Shown here one piece after another: positions 1 to 10,742 of a stretch of DNA of 64,000 bases. Origin of the DNA: Blakeslea trispora (lineage: Eukaryota > Mucoromycota > Mucoromycetes > Mucorales > Choanephoraceae); NCBI GenBank assembly GCA_025331445.1, contig JAIWNE010000002.1:744001-808000 (forward strand). Direction: 5' to 3'. Position numbers and translations under genes: made by a program. The notes below the pieces were generated by a model, which was not told the DNA's origin, made no database searches, and saw only the letters and a program-made list of their open reading frames with translations. Positions within the stretch are counted from its first letter, which is position 1. Each line of letters opens with the position of its first letter.

Positions 1-10
1 AAGTCTTTCT

Positions 11-292
11 TCAGTCAACAGATGAGGAATCCACAAAAATATATGAGGCTGATAGAAAAGATTCAGCCTTTTTGTTCTTCTTGAGCATCATTGGCTCAAT
101 CCAAAAGGTGCCTCTAGCATGTTCAGAAGGGTAATCTTCTCGGGACAATCTACTTTGAGTTTCTTGAAAGTAAGAGATCAAGAAGCTATTTCCAGGAAGG
201 CTGTCAGAAACAAACTCTTCCTCGTGATCGAATCGATCATCTTGTTGGAGATCGTCTTCATCATTTTCCTGATCGCTCACAGAATCAGACAT
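11..292 (-). CDS. Hypothetical acidic protein
   Basis: A 93-codon ATG-initiated ORF ends close to the left edge of the window. The first 30 residues are strongly acidic (Asp/Glu runs) and the rest has no motif I recognise. It could be a complete small protein, or the first exon of a gene continuing off the window. No splice donor was obvious before the stop. Function is unknown, and coding status rests only on ORF length and the biased N-terminus. Confidence 0.3.
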   Translation of the reverse strand: MSDSVSDQENDEDDLQQDDRFDHEEEFVSDSLPGNSFLISYFQETQSRLSREDYPSEHARGTFWIEPMMLKKNKKAESFLSASYIFVDSSSVD

Positions 293-381
293 CGCAATTA
301 CTTCAGGAACGTTACAGGTATTCTATAATGCACAAGATAATATTAGGAATTATAACGATAAATCTTGTTGTTTCATACATG

Positions 382-636
382 TCATATTGGCTCTTCTGTC
401 AATAAGTCTGATGATGTTCCTGTTGAAGCTGGTTGAGCATTGTTACTGATACGAGCAGAGTTGAAAGCAGTCAATAAAGTAGGATGTTTGGACATAAAGC
501 CTCTCGTAGCTGAAAAGCGCCTTGCGAAGCTCACGTTGTTTTGTTTCTTAAATATTCTTTTGGTGTCTTTTGTTAAAACTGAAGAAAGTAAAATGATCAA
601 GATACTACATATTCTCTCTTTACTCAGGTAAACCAA
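382..636 (-). other. Possible terminal exon of an unrecognised gene
   Basis: An 84-codon open frame lacks an ATG at its 5' end (first codon TTG), so it could only be a downstream exon. The C-terminal half is Arg/Ser/Ala-rich with few acids (for example RRFSATRGFMSK), a composition seen in mitochondrial presequences. No family was recognised. It may equally be non-coding. Confidence 0.15.
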
Positions 637-1156
637 AATTTAGCAAAACGGAGAGTGCACTTGAAAGACAGGCCCTATATATCGATATAATTGGATCATA
701 TAATCCAATCAGATCAATAACTAGGGCTGAAGTTTACTCAGGCCTACCAGGTTCACCAAATGCTTTAAGAGGAGAATAAAAGTTCAAGATGGAGTTTACA
801 TGCACTAACCAGCATTTCGATGGTTGGACAAGTGCCATTATAGCCAACGCGTTTATTTTAAAAAGGAGTTCGTAAGTCAGAGAAATTAAAGACAAAGAAG
901 TCTATTGTACTTCTTTGCTTTCTTAACTCCCTTTTTCTTGCTCTCTCTCTCTCTTTTCTTCCCACTTTTGCTTGCAATGTATACAAGGGTAGGAGAGGAG
1001 TTTAAGGTGTGGGAAAGCAAGAAAAAGCCAGTCCCAAAGGATCGGCAGAAAAAATTTCAGCAGTCCAAACCAACATGTGATTGAGTGCTGTCAAAAAGAT
1101 ATAAAAAGGCTTCGTTTTTCGCCTCTTTTTCTTCTTTTTTTTCTTTATCCATTTAA

Positions 1157-1303
1157 GATGAACGGGATGGTCGTTCTCTATAGGCAAGTGTCATGACACC
1201 TCTGCTGAGTTTGTTGGGCTAAGGGGACAAGATGAACGGGATGTGCGTTCTCTATAGGCATGTTAATAATACCTCTGCTGAATCTGTTGGGGTTAGGGGA
1301 GAA
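1157..1303. repeat. 74-bp direct tandem duplication (two copies)
   Basis: Copy 1 (1157-1230) and copy 2 (1231-1303) both begin gatgaacgggatg, share cgttctctataggca and cctctgctga, and end in aggggacaa or aggggagaa. They abut exactly and differ at roughly a dozen positions, so this is an aged duplication. No coding frame is preserved in it. Confidence 0.85.
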
Positions 1304-1305
1304 GG

Positions 1306-1320
1306 GGGCACTTGGTGCCC
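1306..1320. other. GC-rich hairpin followed by T run
   Basis: GGGCAC-TTG-GTGCCC forms a perfect 6-bp stem with a 3-nt loop just after the tandem duplication, followed by TTTT. It resembles a polymerase-terminator-like stem, but no transcript is evident here. Confidence 0.4.
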
Positions 1321-2035
1321 TTTTCTAGATTGATAACATTTATAATTAATAAAAAAGAAAAAAGTTAATTTGATTATGAAAACTATATTGTGCATAAGCC
1401 TTATTTTGTGTTATGTTTACTTGTTTGTCTTTTTATTGTTTCAATGGTTCGTGTGTAATATGTTTATAAGATTTATCAAAATCTTAGTATGAGTAAACTA
1501 AGCTGTAGACAATAACTGTATTTTGTTGCAGTCTTCTGTATAAATACTCAAATGATCAAGATGTCATCCATATTGGAATTTCATCCTTTGATAGCTGCTT
1601 TTGATATTACAATAAAAAGCTACATTGTAGCTGTAAAGCCTTTCTTTATTACAAGAAAGAAAAAGGTTTCTATCACTCTTTGCAAATAAAGCTGTACGGA
1701 TGTATGCGTGAACGACAGGATTTGTATAAATTGGGTCCTCATTTGTGTGTGTGTGTGCGTTAATATCATTACCTTTAAGTATTTCGTATCTAGCTTTATC
1801 TATCCGACCAACCAACCAATCAACCAATCAATCAAATTAGCCCATATTCATGTTCATTTCTGGATAGTTTTGTGCATAAAGTTTACAACAACACTGATAG
1901 CTACAGTCTAGTTTGTTTACTCTCTCATGTTTAGCAAATGGGCTATCCTGCTCTATTCCAATCAATGCGAGTCAAGAGTGACACAAAATGGAAGGAAAAA
2001 CAGGATCTTAAACAGCGAACCTGATTCAAAGGATT

Positions 2036-2533
2036 TTGGACTTTTTCTTTTTGGATGTTTATGGGCAAACAAAGATTCTTTCAATTGTTATAGCCATCAA
2101 TATGAATGAGTCTCAAAAAAGAATCTTCATTAGGAGAATTTCACCAAACGTGACAATGAGCCGTACTATATACTTTTCAGTTCGTTTTGGGCAAAACAAG
2201 TTCATAATTACAATGCCGATTCGATCGCATCGAGTATCAATGTCAAGAATGATTGCATTGACTTGCTTTCTAATACAGCAAGAAAAAAAGAGTATTGCCT
2301 TGAATGAGTACATGGATTCAACACTTCAAAAAATGTACAGAATGGCTTTTCAAATCTTTACCTGTGAAATAAGCAGTAAAATAGCTCAGGATATTGAGAT
2401 TGAATCCTTCTGTGATGCTGCTGCATCACAATTAAAAAAAGTTACTCACAATAACACTTTGAGCAATGAAGTCCCATGGAAACATATCGAGAAATACACA
2501 GAGGATAGTGTCAGCTTTGCGGAAAAGTTTTAA
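2036..2533 (+). other. Unsupported 165-codon open frame
   Basis: An ORF with plausible amphipathic stretches, but no recognisable domain, no obvious introns and atypical composition (many Ile/Met/Arg). It could be a decayed gene or chance. The first ATG-led segment may begin at the internal MNESQKR. Confidence 0.15.
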
Positions 2534-3729
2534 GGGAAAAGAGAATCCGTCTGTGTGACACATGTCCAAACCACTGAACCCAAGGACCGTATTTTTATGA
2601 AGGAGTTCATAAAACAAAACCAAGGCAAAACAGAATAGTCATCTTGTTATAACAAGGGAGTTGAGAAAGGTCCGTTTGAGAGAGTTGCATTTTATTCAAC
2701 ACTAAAAATGACTTTTCTCATGCTCCAAAGGGTCTTTATGAATGAGTCTCAAGGCATTTCGTGAAACTTAAAAGAAATCGTTAGCGTATTCAACAAATCA
2801 GAATAAAAAACAAGCCTATGAAGGAAGATTTGATTTTATTCATTAAACATTTTGTTCCTCAACCTCGTACAAAGGTTGAATACTATGGACAGCTTATATG
2901 GCTAGCTTGTTGCATCATTGTTTTCTTTTGATGGCCAATGTAAACTTTGATTCTTAGGTTTTTTTTTATGCTACAGAGTTTTCCCTTCATTTTATAAAAA
3001 TGCTTTAGATAGCGAGCGTTACATTCTATGTCTTTTATATACGTATACAGATAAAATAGCAAACGTATACTTTTAACAATATTCTAAAAACACTTGCTCA
3101 TCGCTTACTAGCAAAAACGTACGCAAAAGGCATTATCATGTTCATAGTTAGAATTGAGAAGACAGTAAAAGAAGAAATTCAGGAAAGACGTATGAAAGAT
3201 ATGCTTATAAAAAAATTGCAATTTGCAAATATTGCTACTCACTGAATAAGTTTCTTTCCAAGGTTTATCAAAAGAGGACTTGAGATAGCAAAGATTGAGG
3301 ACGAGGAAAAAGTCGCTGTGACTGAACCAAAGCTAGAAGATACGTTAAGAAAAGGGTAATGATAGCTATCCCCAGTTGTTGTTGCTGGCAGGCTACTTGA
3401 TCCAGCCGCTCTGGTAACTAATAGAAGGAGATGCGCTTTTATATTACAAGGCTCTTGTTGACAGAGCGATTTTGATAATAGTCTCTTCAGTAGACTGAAA
3501 GAATTCTACGAACGCTGAACAAAAAACTTTTTGAAACTTAACTAAATACTTAAACAAGTAACGATTCTTTATATGCACTAAAACCAAGAGACGTCTTCTT
3601 CTTTTGTGAAATGTATTGCTTTGTTCTGTTTTTATTAATTATCCTTGCTTTCTTTGACACCATTCTGAAAGAAGTATAGGTGGAAATAGTCCCGCCTACA
3701 CTCTATTCAAACTGTCTTGGAGTCTATAC

Positions 3730-3756
3730 CGTGTTCGGGAAGCGATCTTCCCCACG
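3730..3756. other. Nested stem-loop
   Basis: CGTG, a TTC bulge, GGGAAG, loop CGAT, CTTCCC, then CACG form a 10-bp stem with one bulge. It sits in an otherwise featureless intergenic region about 280 bp downstream of the bZIP stop codon. Confidence 0.4.
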
Positions 3757-4038
3757 AATAAAAACCAATCCTATTTGCTTCCCAGAATATTCCATTGCTT
3801 ACATAATTCATCATTGGAAAGCCGATCATTTATTAAAAAAAAAGAATCTATGTATCGAGTGTATGATATGTACTATGTGTTTCTGTATATGAATGTGTAT
3901 ATTTATGCATATGAGTGAAGGTGAATACGTTAAAGCCGTATGAATCAATAAGTTTTATAATTTACAAAAGAAGGAGCTAAAAAAGAAAAAAGTACATGCT
4001 TAAAGACAACATATGTGTTCTATAGTGGATATTATAAA

Positions 4039-5367
4039 TTAGGCTAATTTACCTATCGTTTCGCTGAGGTGAGCATGCTCAGAAGTGTCTTCAGCAGGAA
4101 TCATGGGAATCTGTGGTCTTTGTCTAGTTTGTAGCATAGCAAATAAATCGTCTAATACTTGACCGCTGTTGGCAGTAGGAAGGAAATCATTGTTATTGGC
4201 AATCGTAGGCCCAAATTCCTCTTCAAAAAACGGGTCAAAATCGAAATCAAGATCAAAGTCACCCATAGCAGGGATGGCAGTAAGGTTTGACATATCGCCA
4301 CCAGTTGTATTACTATTCCAGAATGTTGGATGTATCCCAGTCAATTCATGCTGTTGGTGAGATGGTGTCATTGACGAGATTCCCGAGACAGGCATGACAG
4401 ATGCTGGCATTGATGTTTGATTGACTAATGAAGGATGATCTTCGTGTACCTTTCTTCTCTTGTTATCAGTAATTGATGCAGAATCAGGTTTGTGTAGACG
4501 GCTTTGTGGAGATTCAAAACCTGTTTGATTTGGTGCTTGGAGTGGCACAGGTATAAACGACCTTTCATTTGCATTATTTTTATTGTCACTTGTTAATTTA
4601 GGTTGCTCGGGAGGCGTTTGATTTGTGGACTTTGTATCAGGCGAACTGTCTCTATCTTCATCTTGTTTTTCAGCTTCATCATTGTCTTTTTCCTGTGGTT
4701 GTGAATGGCCATTATCTGATCTTTGTTCAATACTGGGCTTTGACAGTTTGATATGCCCACCTGTCAAAGCGGTTATCTGTTCTTCCAGTGCCAACACTTT
4801 TTCACGTAATTCCTTATTTTCTTTTCTCATTTTATCCATTTCATCTTGCCAGTCTTCCATTTCCTTTGCTTTTAGCTCTAAATCCTTTATATATTGTTCC
4901 CTTCTTTGCCGAAATGCTTTCTGAGCAGCTCGATTTTGAGCAGCTCTTTTTGACGGAATAATAGAGCGGCTGTTTCCTTTCAGTTGGGCTGCAGCATGTT
5001 CTGGGTCAAGCGCCTGCGCTGGAAGAGGTGGGGGAGGAGATAATGATGGGAAATGGTCTTTGTGGTGCATAGAAGGATGATATGCAACTGGATGCTGTAG
5101 TGGCAAATTATGATGATGGTGTGGTTGTGGCTGTTGTTGTGGTTGTTGTTGCGGAATTGGTAGCACAGAACCTGGTGGCCTCGAGGTTGAATTATAACTA
5201 TAAGGCTCTGGTGTCCGATCTTGAATATTACAACACCATGAGTGTAAGAACACTAACTGCTTCTCTCTTCCTCCTTTCTTTTCATTTTAACTCGGTCAAA
5301 CTAATTTACCTGTTGTCAGCCAGTGTTGCCCATTGCTCTTATGAATATTGTTGCGATTGCTATGCAT
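4039..5367 (-). CDS. bZIP transcription factor, Yap/Pap1-like
   Basis: Two exons are inferred: 5367-5310 and 5219-4039 (412 aa), with a 90-nt GT-AG phase-1 intron. The long open frame itself has no ATG at its 5' end (GTG). An upstream exon starting MHSNRNN splices in frame to supply the start. Residues about 108-174 are a bZIP: basic region NRAAQKAFRQRR with the NxxAQxxFR signature of fungal Yap/KapC factors, then a leucine-zipper coiled coil. The N-terminus is Gln/His/Pro-rich (QQPQQQPQPHHHH). The C-terminus is acidic (DFDLDFDFDPFFEEE), a likely activation domain. The Cys-rich redox domains of Yap1 are not visible, so stress function is not assured. Members bind DNA as dimers in the nucleus. 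Confidence 0.85.
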
Positions 5368-8134
5368 GGAACACTAGCTATACAGATTTACTCCAAGGAA
5401 ATAGTGAATAAATAAAAAAAAGCTATAGCTGGTTAGAGAAAAAAAAAAGAATTCCCACTTTAAATCCAGATAATCGCCGTATTACTCCAGTCAAAATTTC
5501 ACATAGTTCAACGAGATGGTGCTGAACAAGATCCTGGTCAAAGGGAATAGAAGCTTAAGCGAGATTCTATCTTTGTAGCAACTTGTTGTTCTTATATGGC
5601 GAACAAGCTCTACCTCAAGAAGAACATGAAGCGAGACTGCTTTGAATTTCAAGACAAAGAGCCAAACAGAGAAGGCGCTACAAAGCCAGTTCCGAGAGCT
5701 TATGGCTTTGAGAGTGATTAAACAATTTATTCATCTCAAGTTAGTATGTGCTTTGTGATAGCTAAAATCACATTCTCTATCCATATTCTAATATCACTTG
5801 TTGGTTGGCATGGCAACCCAGGTTACAAATCATGTCGAACTTATCCTCAATATTCATCACTCGTGATCAATAAAAAAAGACACAGGAAACTTTGGTCATT
5901 AGGTCAGTTGAGTATCGCAAACTATGCTTATGGATGATTTATTTCGATTTCATGAGCATTTCCTCAATTTCTCTAGGCTGATGAGGTATGAGAACAAGAC
6001 ATCACAACAGACAATGCTGGTCAGGCTTCTGATAATCTTGCTTGCAACTATGCCATACATAGGAGTAGTTTGACACATTAAGCATTGGCTTTGAAAACAT
6101 CCCCGCATTCAATAAAAGCTATCTGGATAATTTGATCTTGCGATCTGGATTCTTTTTCAAGTTGTGACAAACAATAACGAAAGTCTGTAGTTAAAGGAAA
6201 ACCAGTTGTTTGGGAAGAGAAACATATTCATTTTGTGACCCGTAAAGAATACGTTAGAATGGAAGCCCTTGACTATTTCAGATATAAGCGTTTATAAAAA
6301 AAAAACATGTAATTAGTTGTAATTAAGGAAGTAAAGTCTGACTCGCATCTACCAAAGGTCGCAAGCATTTTACAGACAGGGTTGTACAAAAGTTATGCCT
6401 ACTCATTTTGATATTTGCTAAGCTTGAAGGCAAAGAAACTAGTTGGGCAACATGTCTCCCAGCTCAAAATCTAATTGATAGTGAGTTCATTGAAGCCAAT
6501 TAACAAGACAAAATGAATACTTTCATAAGCCTGCAGTTTCTTTTTATGTATAAAACCTACAAAAAAAAAACTTGGGGAAATATCTAAAAAGCCGAACAAA
6601 ATTTGTACAACTTAACAAATGCGTTATTATTCTAGAAGTCGTTTTTAGGTCGATCTGTCTCTATAATTAATAGTAGAGAATGTCAAAGGGAAAGCTACAG
6701 GTCCTGAAAAAAAAAAGGCTATATGCGCACTCTGCATAAAGAGATTGGTACTGCCAGTATAGATCTGTCTCAACGATTTACATATGTGTCATATTGCTTG
6801 GACAATATTTTCTATGACTTATCAGCTTACTTTTTTCTTTCGCTTGAAAGTGTCTGATTGGTTACTCATGCATTTCTTCCCCCACAATAAATATTTTCCT
6901 TTTAAGGACTTCTTTTTTTGGTCAAACAGCTGTCAAAGGAATGAGAAACAAGACAAAAAGCTTTTCAACATTGAAAAACGCCAACATAAGCTGCATAATT
7001 CTAGCCAACCTTATAAATCAAACTTTGGGCGACAAAGCGATATATTCAGGGTACCAGGGTGATATTGGGAAAAAGTTGAAAACCGTCTGACTTTGTGAAG
7101 TAGTACAGCATTTTCGGTTGAGTTTGAGATGCGTTTGAAAAACTTTGGGAAGTCCAAGAATTATTTCTAGACTTTATCAGTTGTCTTAAGACGAAAGCAT
7201 ACTATTTTCAGACGAACCCACTGTTAAATTTAGACACCTTCCTTTGGAAAAAAAATCTTTTCACCCTTCTTTGATCTAAAGATCATGTTGATACGTTTTT
7301 CTGATCAATAATTGGTCAAGATCCACACAACATCCTGAACTTGTGTATAATGATGTGAAATTGTCGCCATAGTAATTCAAAGAAGATTAAAGAAGTTTGA
7401 AAAGAGACTTTTTAAAAAAAGAAAAAAAGAATGAAGACATGAATTCAAAGGAACGAAGGTTTGTTGGGTAAAAGATGATTCATTACAAAAGTAGTATTTA
7501 ATTGAGGCGGATGTAGTTCTTTTTTGAAGTCATACTTGATAGCTTTTTCATCTAAAATAACCTTGGTTAACGACGAAGTGGATTACGATAACTATCGGCC
7601 GGTTTGTTGTTTTTGAACCTCAACTTCATTCTGATCTGCTCCACGGCTATGACTATTAGGCAGAAGTAAATTTGTCTGGATAACTGTTGTGAAAAGAAAC
7701 TAGTCTTGCAAGCAAAGAGGTTGTAAGTAACTCTCAGAGTGACTCTGATTGTGATGTTTGTAGATTTAATTATAAATCCGTTGTGAGCCTGTTGCAGGAA
7801 AACTGATTGATTGGGATTACAATCAGGAACAGAGAAAATTTCATGATTAGACGCCAGTAACTTCAAATGGTCTGAGGGTAGGTTTACACATCCTTCAGTT
7901 ATGTTGTTGTTGTCTTCTTTTTTTTTTAGGATGACAGACTTGCTTGGAAAAACTGGGATTTAGTTGCGAACTTGGTCTTGGTAATGAATCAGCTTGTTGA
8001 GTGTTGGCAAAACGACTCTTTTATTCTTTCTGAAAACGATCAATAAAAGCTTGAATGCATGAAGTATTCTGACCATCATTCTTTAAGATATCATGCCATT
8101 ATCTCCATCTACTAAAACATACAATATCATTGCC
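5368..8134. other. Gene-poor intergenic stretch
   Basis: No supportable gene on either strand. Open frames of 60-99 codons (for example 5746-5937, 6784-7062 and 7567-7866) show no domain, poor codon bias and no flanking splice logic. The region between the bZIP gene and 5700 is presumably its promoter. Confidence 0.55.
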
Positions 8135-8554
8135 TCAATATTTTTTGAAAAGAAATGCTGACTCTGCATTTTGAATTCCTTCGATACTTTGATTGAAGAG
8201 GCCTAGCAATGCTTTAATACGCTCATTTACAAGCTGCTCCAAAAGTCTGTCAGTGTCTTTGTTTCCTTCTTGAACTTCAGAGTCATTGAAATCCAGTTCG
8301 AAGTCATCTTCGCCTTGCTCTTCTTCATTAGCTGTAACACTAAGTTCTCTTTGGTCAGCTGATCCGAGATAGCTGTTGATGTACATTTTACTCATACGAT
8401 GCACAGTAGATAAATGTTGTCCAATCATGTACTTTATTGCGAATATTCCATCAAATAAGTTGCAATGGTTCTCGGGCTCTGTTTCGAATTGGCTGAATAC
8501 ACTTTACCAGGTTGGTTTTGAGGCATCATACGTTGTTTTTTGTTGCGAGGACAT
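8135..8554 (-). pseudogene. BED-type zinc finger remnant with in-frame stop
   Basis: Reading from an ATG at 8554, codons 1-16 are open. A TAA follows at 8506-8504, and the same frame then continues to 8135. The region around the stop reads like a BED finger of hAT-type transposons: a Trp, then FSQFETEPENHC, then HLSTVHR, giving Cys...H-x4-H spacing, although the second Cys is replaced (NLF). An acidic linker and a short helical tail (LLEQLVNERIKALLG) follow. A 15-nt GTAAAG...CAG segment spans the stop but is too short for a normal intron. A degenerate transposase N-terminus is the best reading. An independent 97-codon ORF starting at 8428 is the alternative. Confidence 0.45.
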
Positions 8555-8928
8555 TTTGAAGAGAAAGCTGAATGAGAAATAAGTAAAAAAAAAAGATAAC
8601 AATTAAACTGATTTTTCTTTGATTTAATGCAATAAAACTTATTTTATTATTCGTTTTGCATGAAAGACCTTAATTCATTTGAAAATAAAAATGAAAGCTC
8701 CTTCATGTTTCTCGGCCGAAAAAGGAAACTATTTTGAGTCTGAAAAAGTCGTCGCTGTTGCAATCTAAAGGCTTCAGTAGTGGTACAAGTATTGATTATT
8801 TAAGCAAAAACGTCACATCCCGCTAAAATTCAGCCTATTTCAGATTCTTGTATTCATATAAATAGGGTTGTTTCATTATTTGCCTTTAACTATTGTTATC
8901 CCTTTTTTTATTTTCTGATAAAATTATC

Positions 8929-10564
8929 ATGTCTTCTCCTGTGCCTTCTTTCAACTCCCTCGATAATATCTATGATCCTACTGCTGTCCCCAAGCAAGAG
9001 TAAGTGAAGAAAAAAGCAAACTATATGAGTGTAAGAAAAAAAAAGAGCTTCAGTGTATTGAATGAACCTTTAGCAAGAGATACAAGCACTTGATTGCCGA
9101 ATTCGAAAAGGTTCACGGACGCAAAGTCGACTTCATTGTTCGCTCTCCCGGACGTGTCAACTTGATTGGTGAACACATTGACTACTGTGGTTTTGGTGTT
9201 CTTCCTATGGCCATTGAACGCGATGTAATCATTGCTGGTTCTGTTACTGACGAAGATACAAAAGTCCGCATTGCTAATGTTAACTCTGCCAAATATCCTG
9301 CAAGAGAATTCGATTATGAAGGAAAGGAAGAAATTGTCACTATTGATTCAACCAAGTTGGAATGGTCAAATTACTTCAAGTGTGGTTATAAGGTAATTAT
9401 TATTTTTTCTGTACCTCAAAAAAGGTTTTCGCATAAACAATGTGAGCATGAGAAATTGATATTTTTCCAAAAAAGGGTATGCTTGGTAAATTCCAACTTG
9501 ACAAGCCCAAAGGTCTTTTCTTGCTTGTAGATGGTACTGTTCCCGCCGGTGGAGGTCTTTCATCTTCTGCTGCTTTTGTCTGTGCTTCCGCCTTGGCAGT
9601 CGTTACTGCCAACAAGTTGTCCATCTCCAAGACTGAGCTTACCGAAATTGCTATTGTTGCTGAACGTAACGTTGGCGTTAACTCTGGCGGTATGGATCAA
9701 AGTGCTTCTGTATTGTCCGAAAAGGATTTCGCTCTTCGTGTTGAGTTTGTTCCTAGCTTGCACACTAAGCCTGTTCCTTTGCCTTCAACCAATCCCAAGC
9801 TGGCATTTGTTATTGCCAATACTTTAGTTACTGCTGATAAGTTTGTTACAGCTCCTCGTAACTATAACCTTCGTGTTGTTGAGACTCGTATGTCTGCTCT
9901 CTTCCTTTCAAAGGCCCTCGGCTTGTCTCCTGTTGACAGTCTTAAGGAAGTATATGATCTCTACTATAAGGATTCTTCTCTCAACGAAGTTGAAAGATTC
10001 TCAGACCTTCTCAAAAAGGCTATTGAGAAGTTCCCTCAAGACAGCACTGGTGGCAATGGATACACTCTTGAAGAAGTTTCCGATATGACTGGCATGTCTG
10101 TTAAGGAGATCCAAGACAAATACATGACTCGATTCCCTGTCGTAACTGATTACTACCGTCTTGCTCACAGAACAAAGCATGTCCTATCTGAAGCTTCTCG
10201 TGTCATCGAATTCCACAAGGCTTGTGAATCCAGCGATGGTAACTCTACATTGAAGGCTTTGGGTGATCTTATGAACGATTCACAAGAATCTTGTGACAAG
10301 TTGTTCATGTGCTCATGTCCTGAAATCAACGACGTTTGTGAAATTGCTCGCAAAAATGGCGCTTTCGGCTCAAGATTAAGTGGTGCTGGTTGGGGTGGTA
10401 GTACTGTTCATTTGACCACTGAAGATAATGTTCCTCATCTTATTGAGGTTTTCAAGAACGAATTCTACCGCAAGGTCTACCCTGAAATTACAGAAGAACA
10501 ATTAGATGATGCCATCATTGCTACTAAGCCTTGTTCTGGTGCTGCTATCTACACCGGCTTCTAG
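8929..10564 (+). CDS. GAL1: Galactokinase (GHMP kinase)
   Basis: Exons are 8929-8999, 9074-9392 and 9476-10564 (492 aa). The enzyme phosphorylates galactose at C1 with ATP, the first committed step of the cytosolic Leloir pathway. Visible motifs are the substrate signature GRVNLIGEHIDYCGFGVLP near the N-terminus, the ATP-binding GHMP motif GGGLSSSAAFVCASAL, and the C-terminal GSRLSGAGWGGSTVH. The HIDYCG form and the overall length resemble eukaryotic GAL1/GALK2 more than bacterial GalK, so N-acetylgalactosamine kinase activity cannot be excluded. The first exon (MSSPVPSFNSLDN) precedes the long frames. The acceptor at 9073 could shift to 9079 without losing frame. No other GAL genes are adjacent. 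Confidence 0.93.
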
Positions 10565-10742
10565 ATTAACTCCTTTTTCTTTTGCAAGAGACAAATGTTT
10601 GTTTTTGTATTATATCCTTTCTCTTGCTAAATGACTTATACATAAATGAAAATAATCAATTGTATCAATAATGAAATAAAAGCTATTATTACTATGTTTT
10701 TTTTTAAAAAAGAGAAAAGTTATTTTATTTGACATATTTTAT

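Larger units (their letters stand above)
637..4038. other. Gene-poor, AT-rich stretch
   Basis: No gene that I can support. It contains a 74-bp tandem duplication (1157-1303), a short GC-rich hairpin (1306-1320), a weak 165-codon open frame at 2036-2533 (plus strand) with no recognised domain, and a second hairpin (3730-3756). Pyrimidine tracts and poly-A runs are common. Confidence 0.6.

Noticed and set aside
3700..3760. Possible 5S rRNA-like segment around the GC hairpin
   Set aside because: Apart from gtgttcggga, no conserved 5S elements (internal control region, terminal stem) could be matched.
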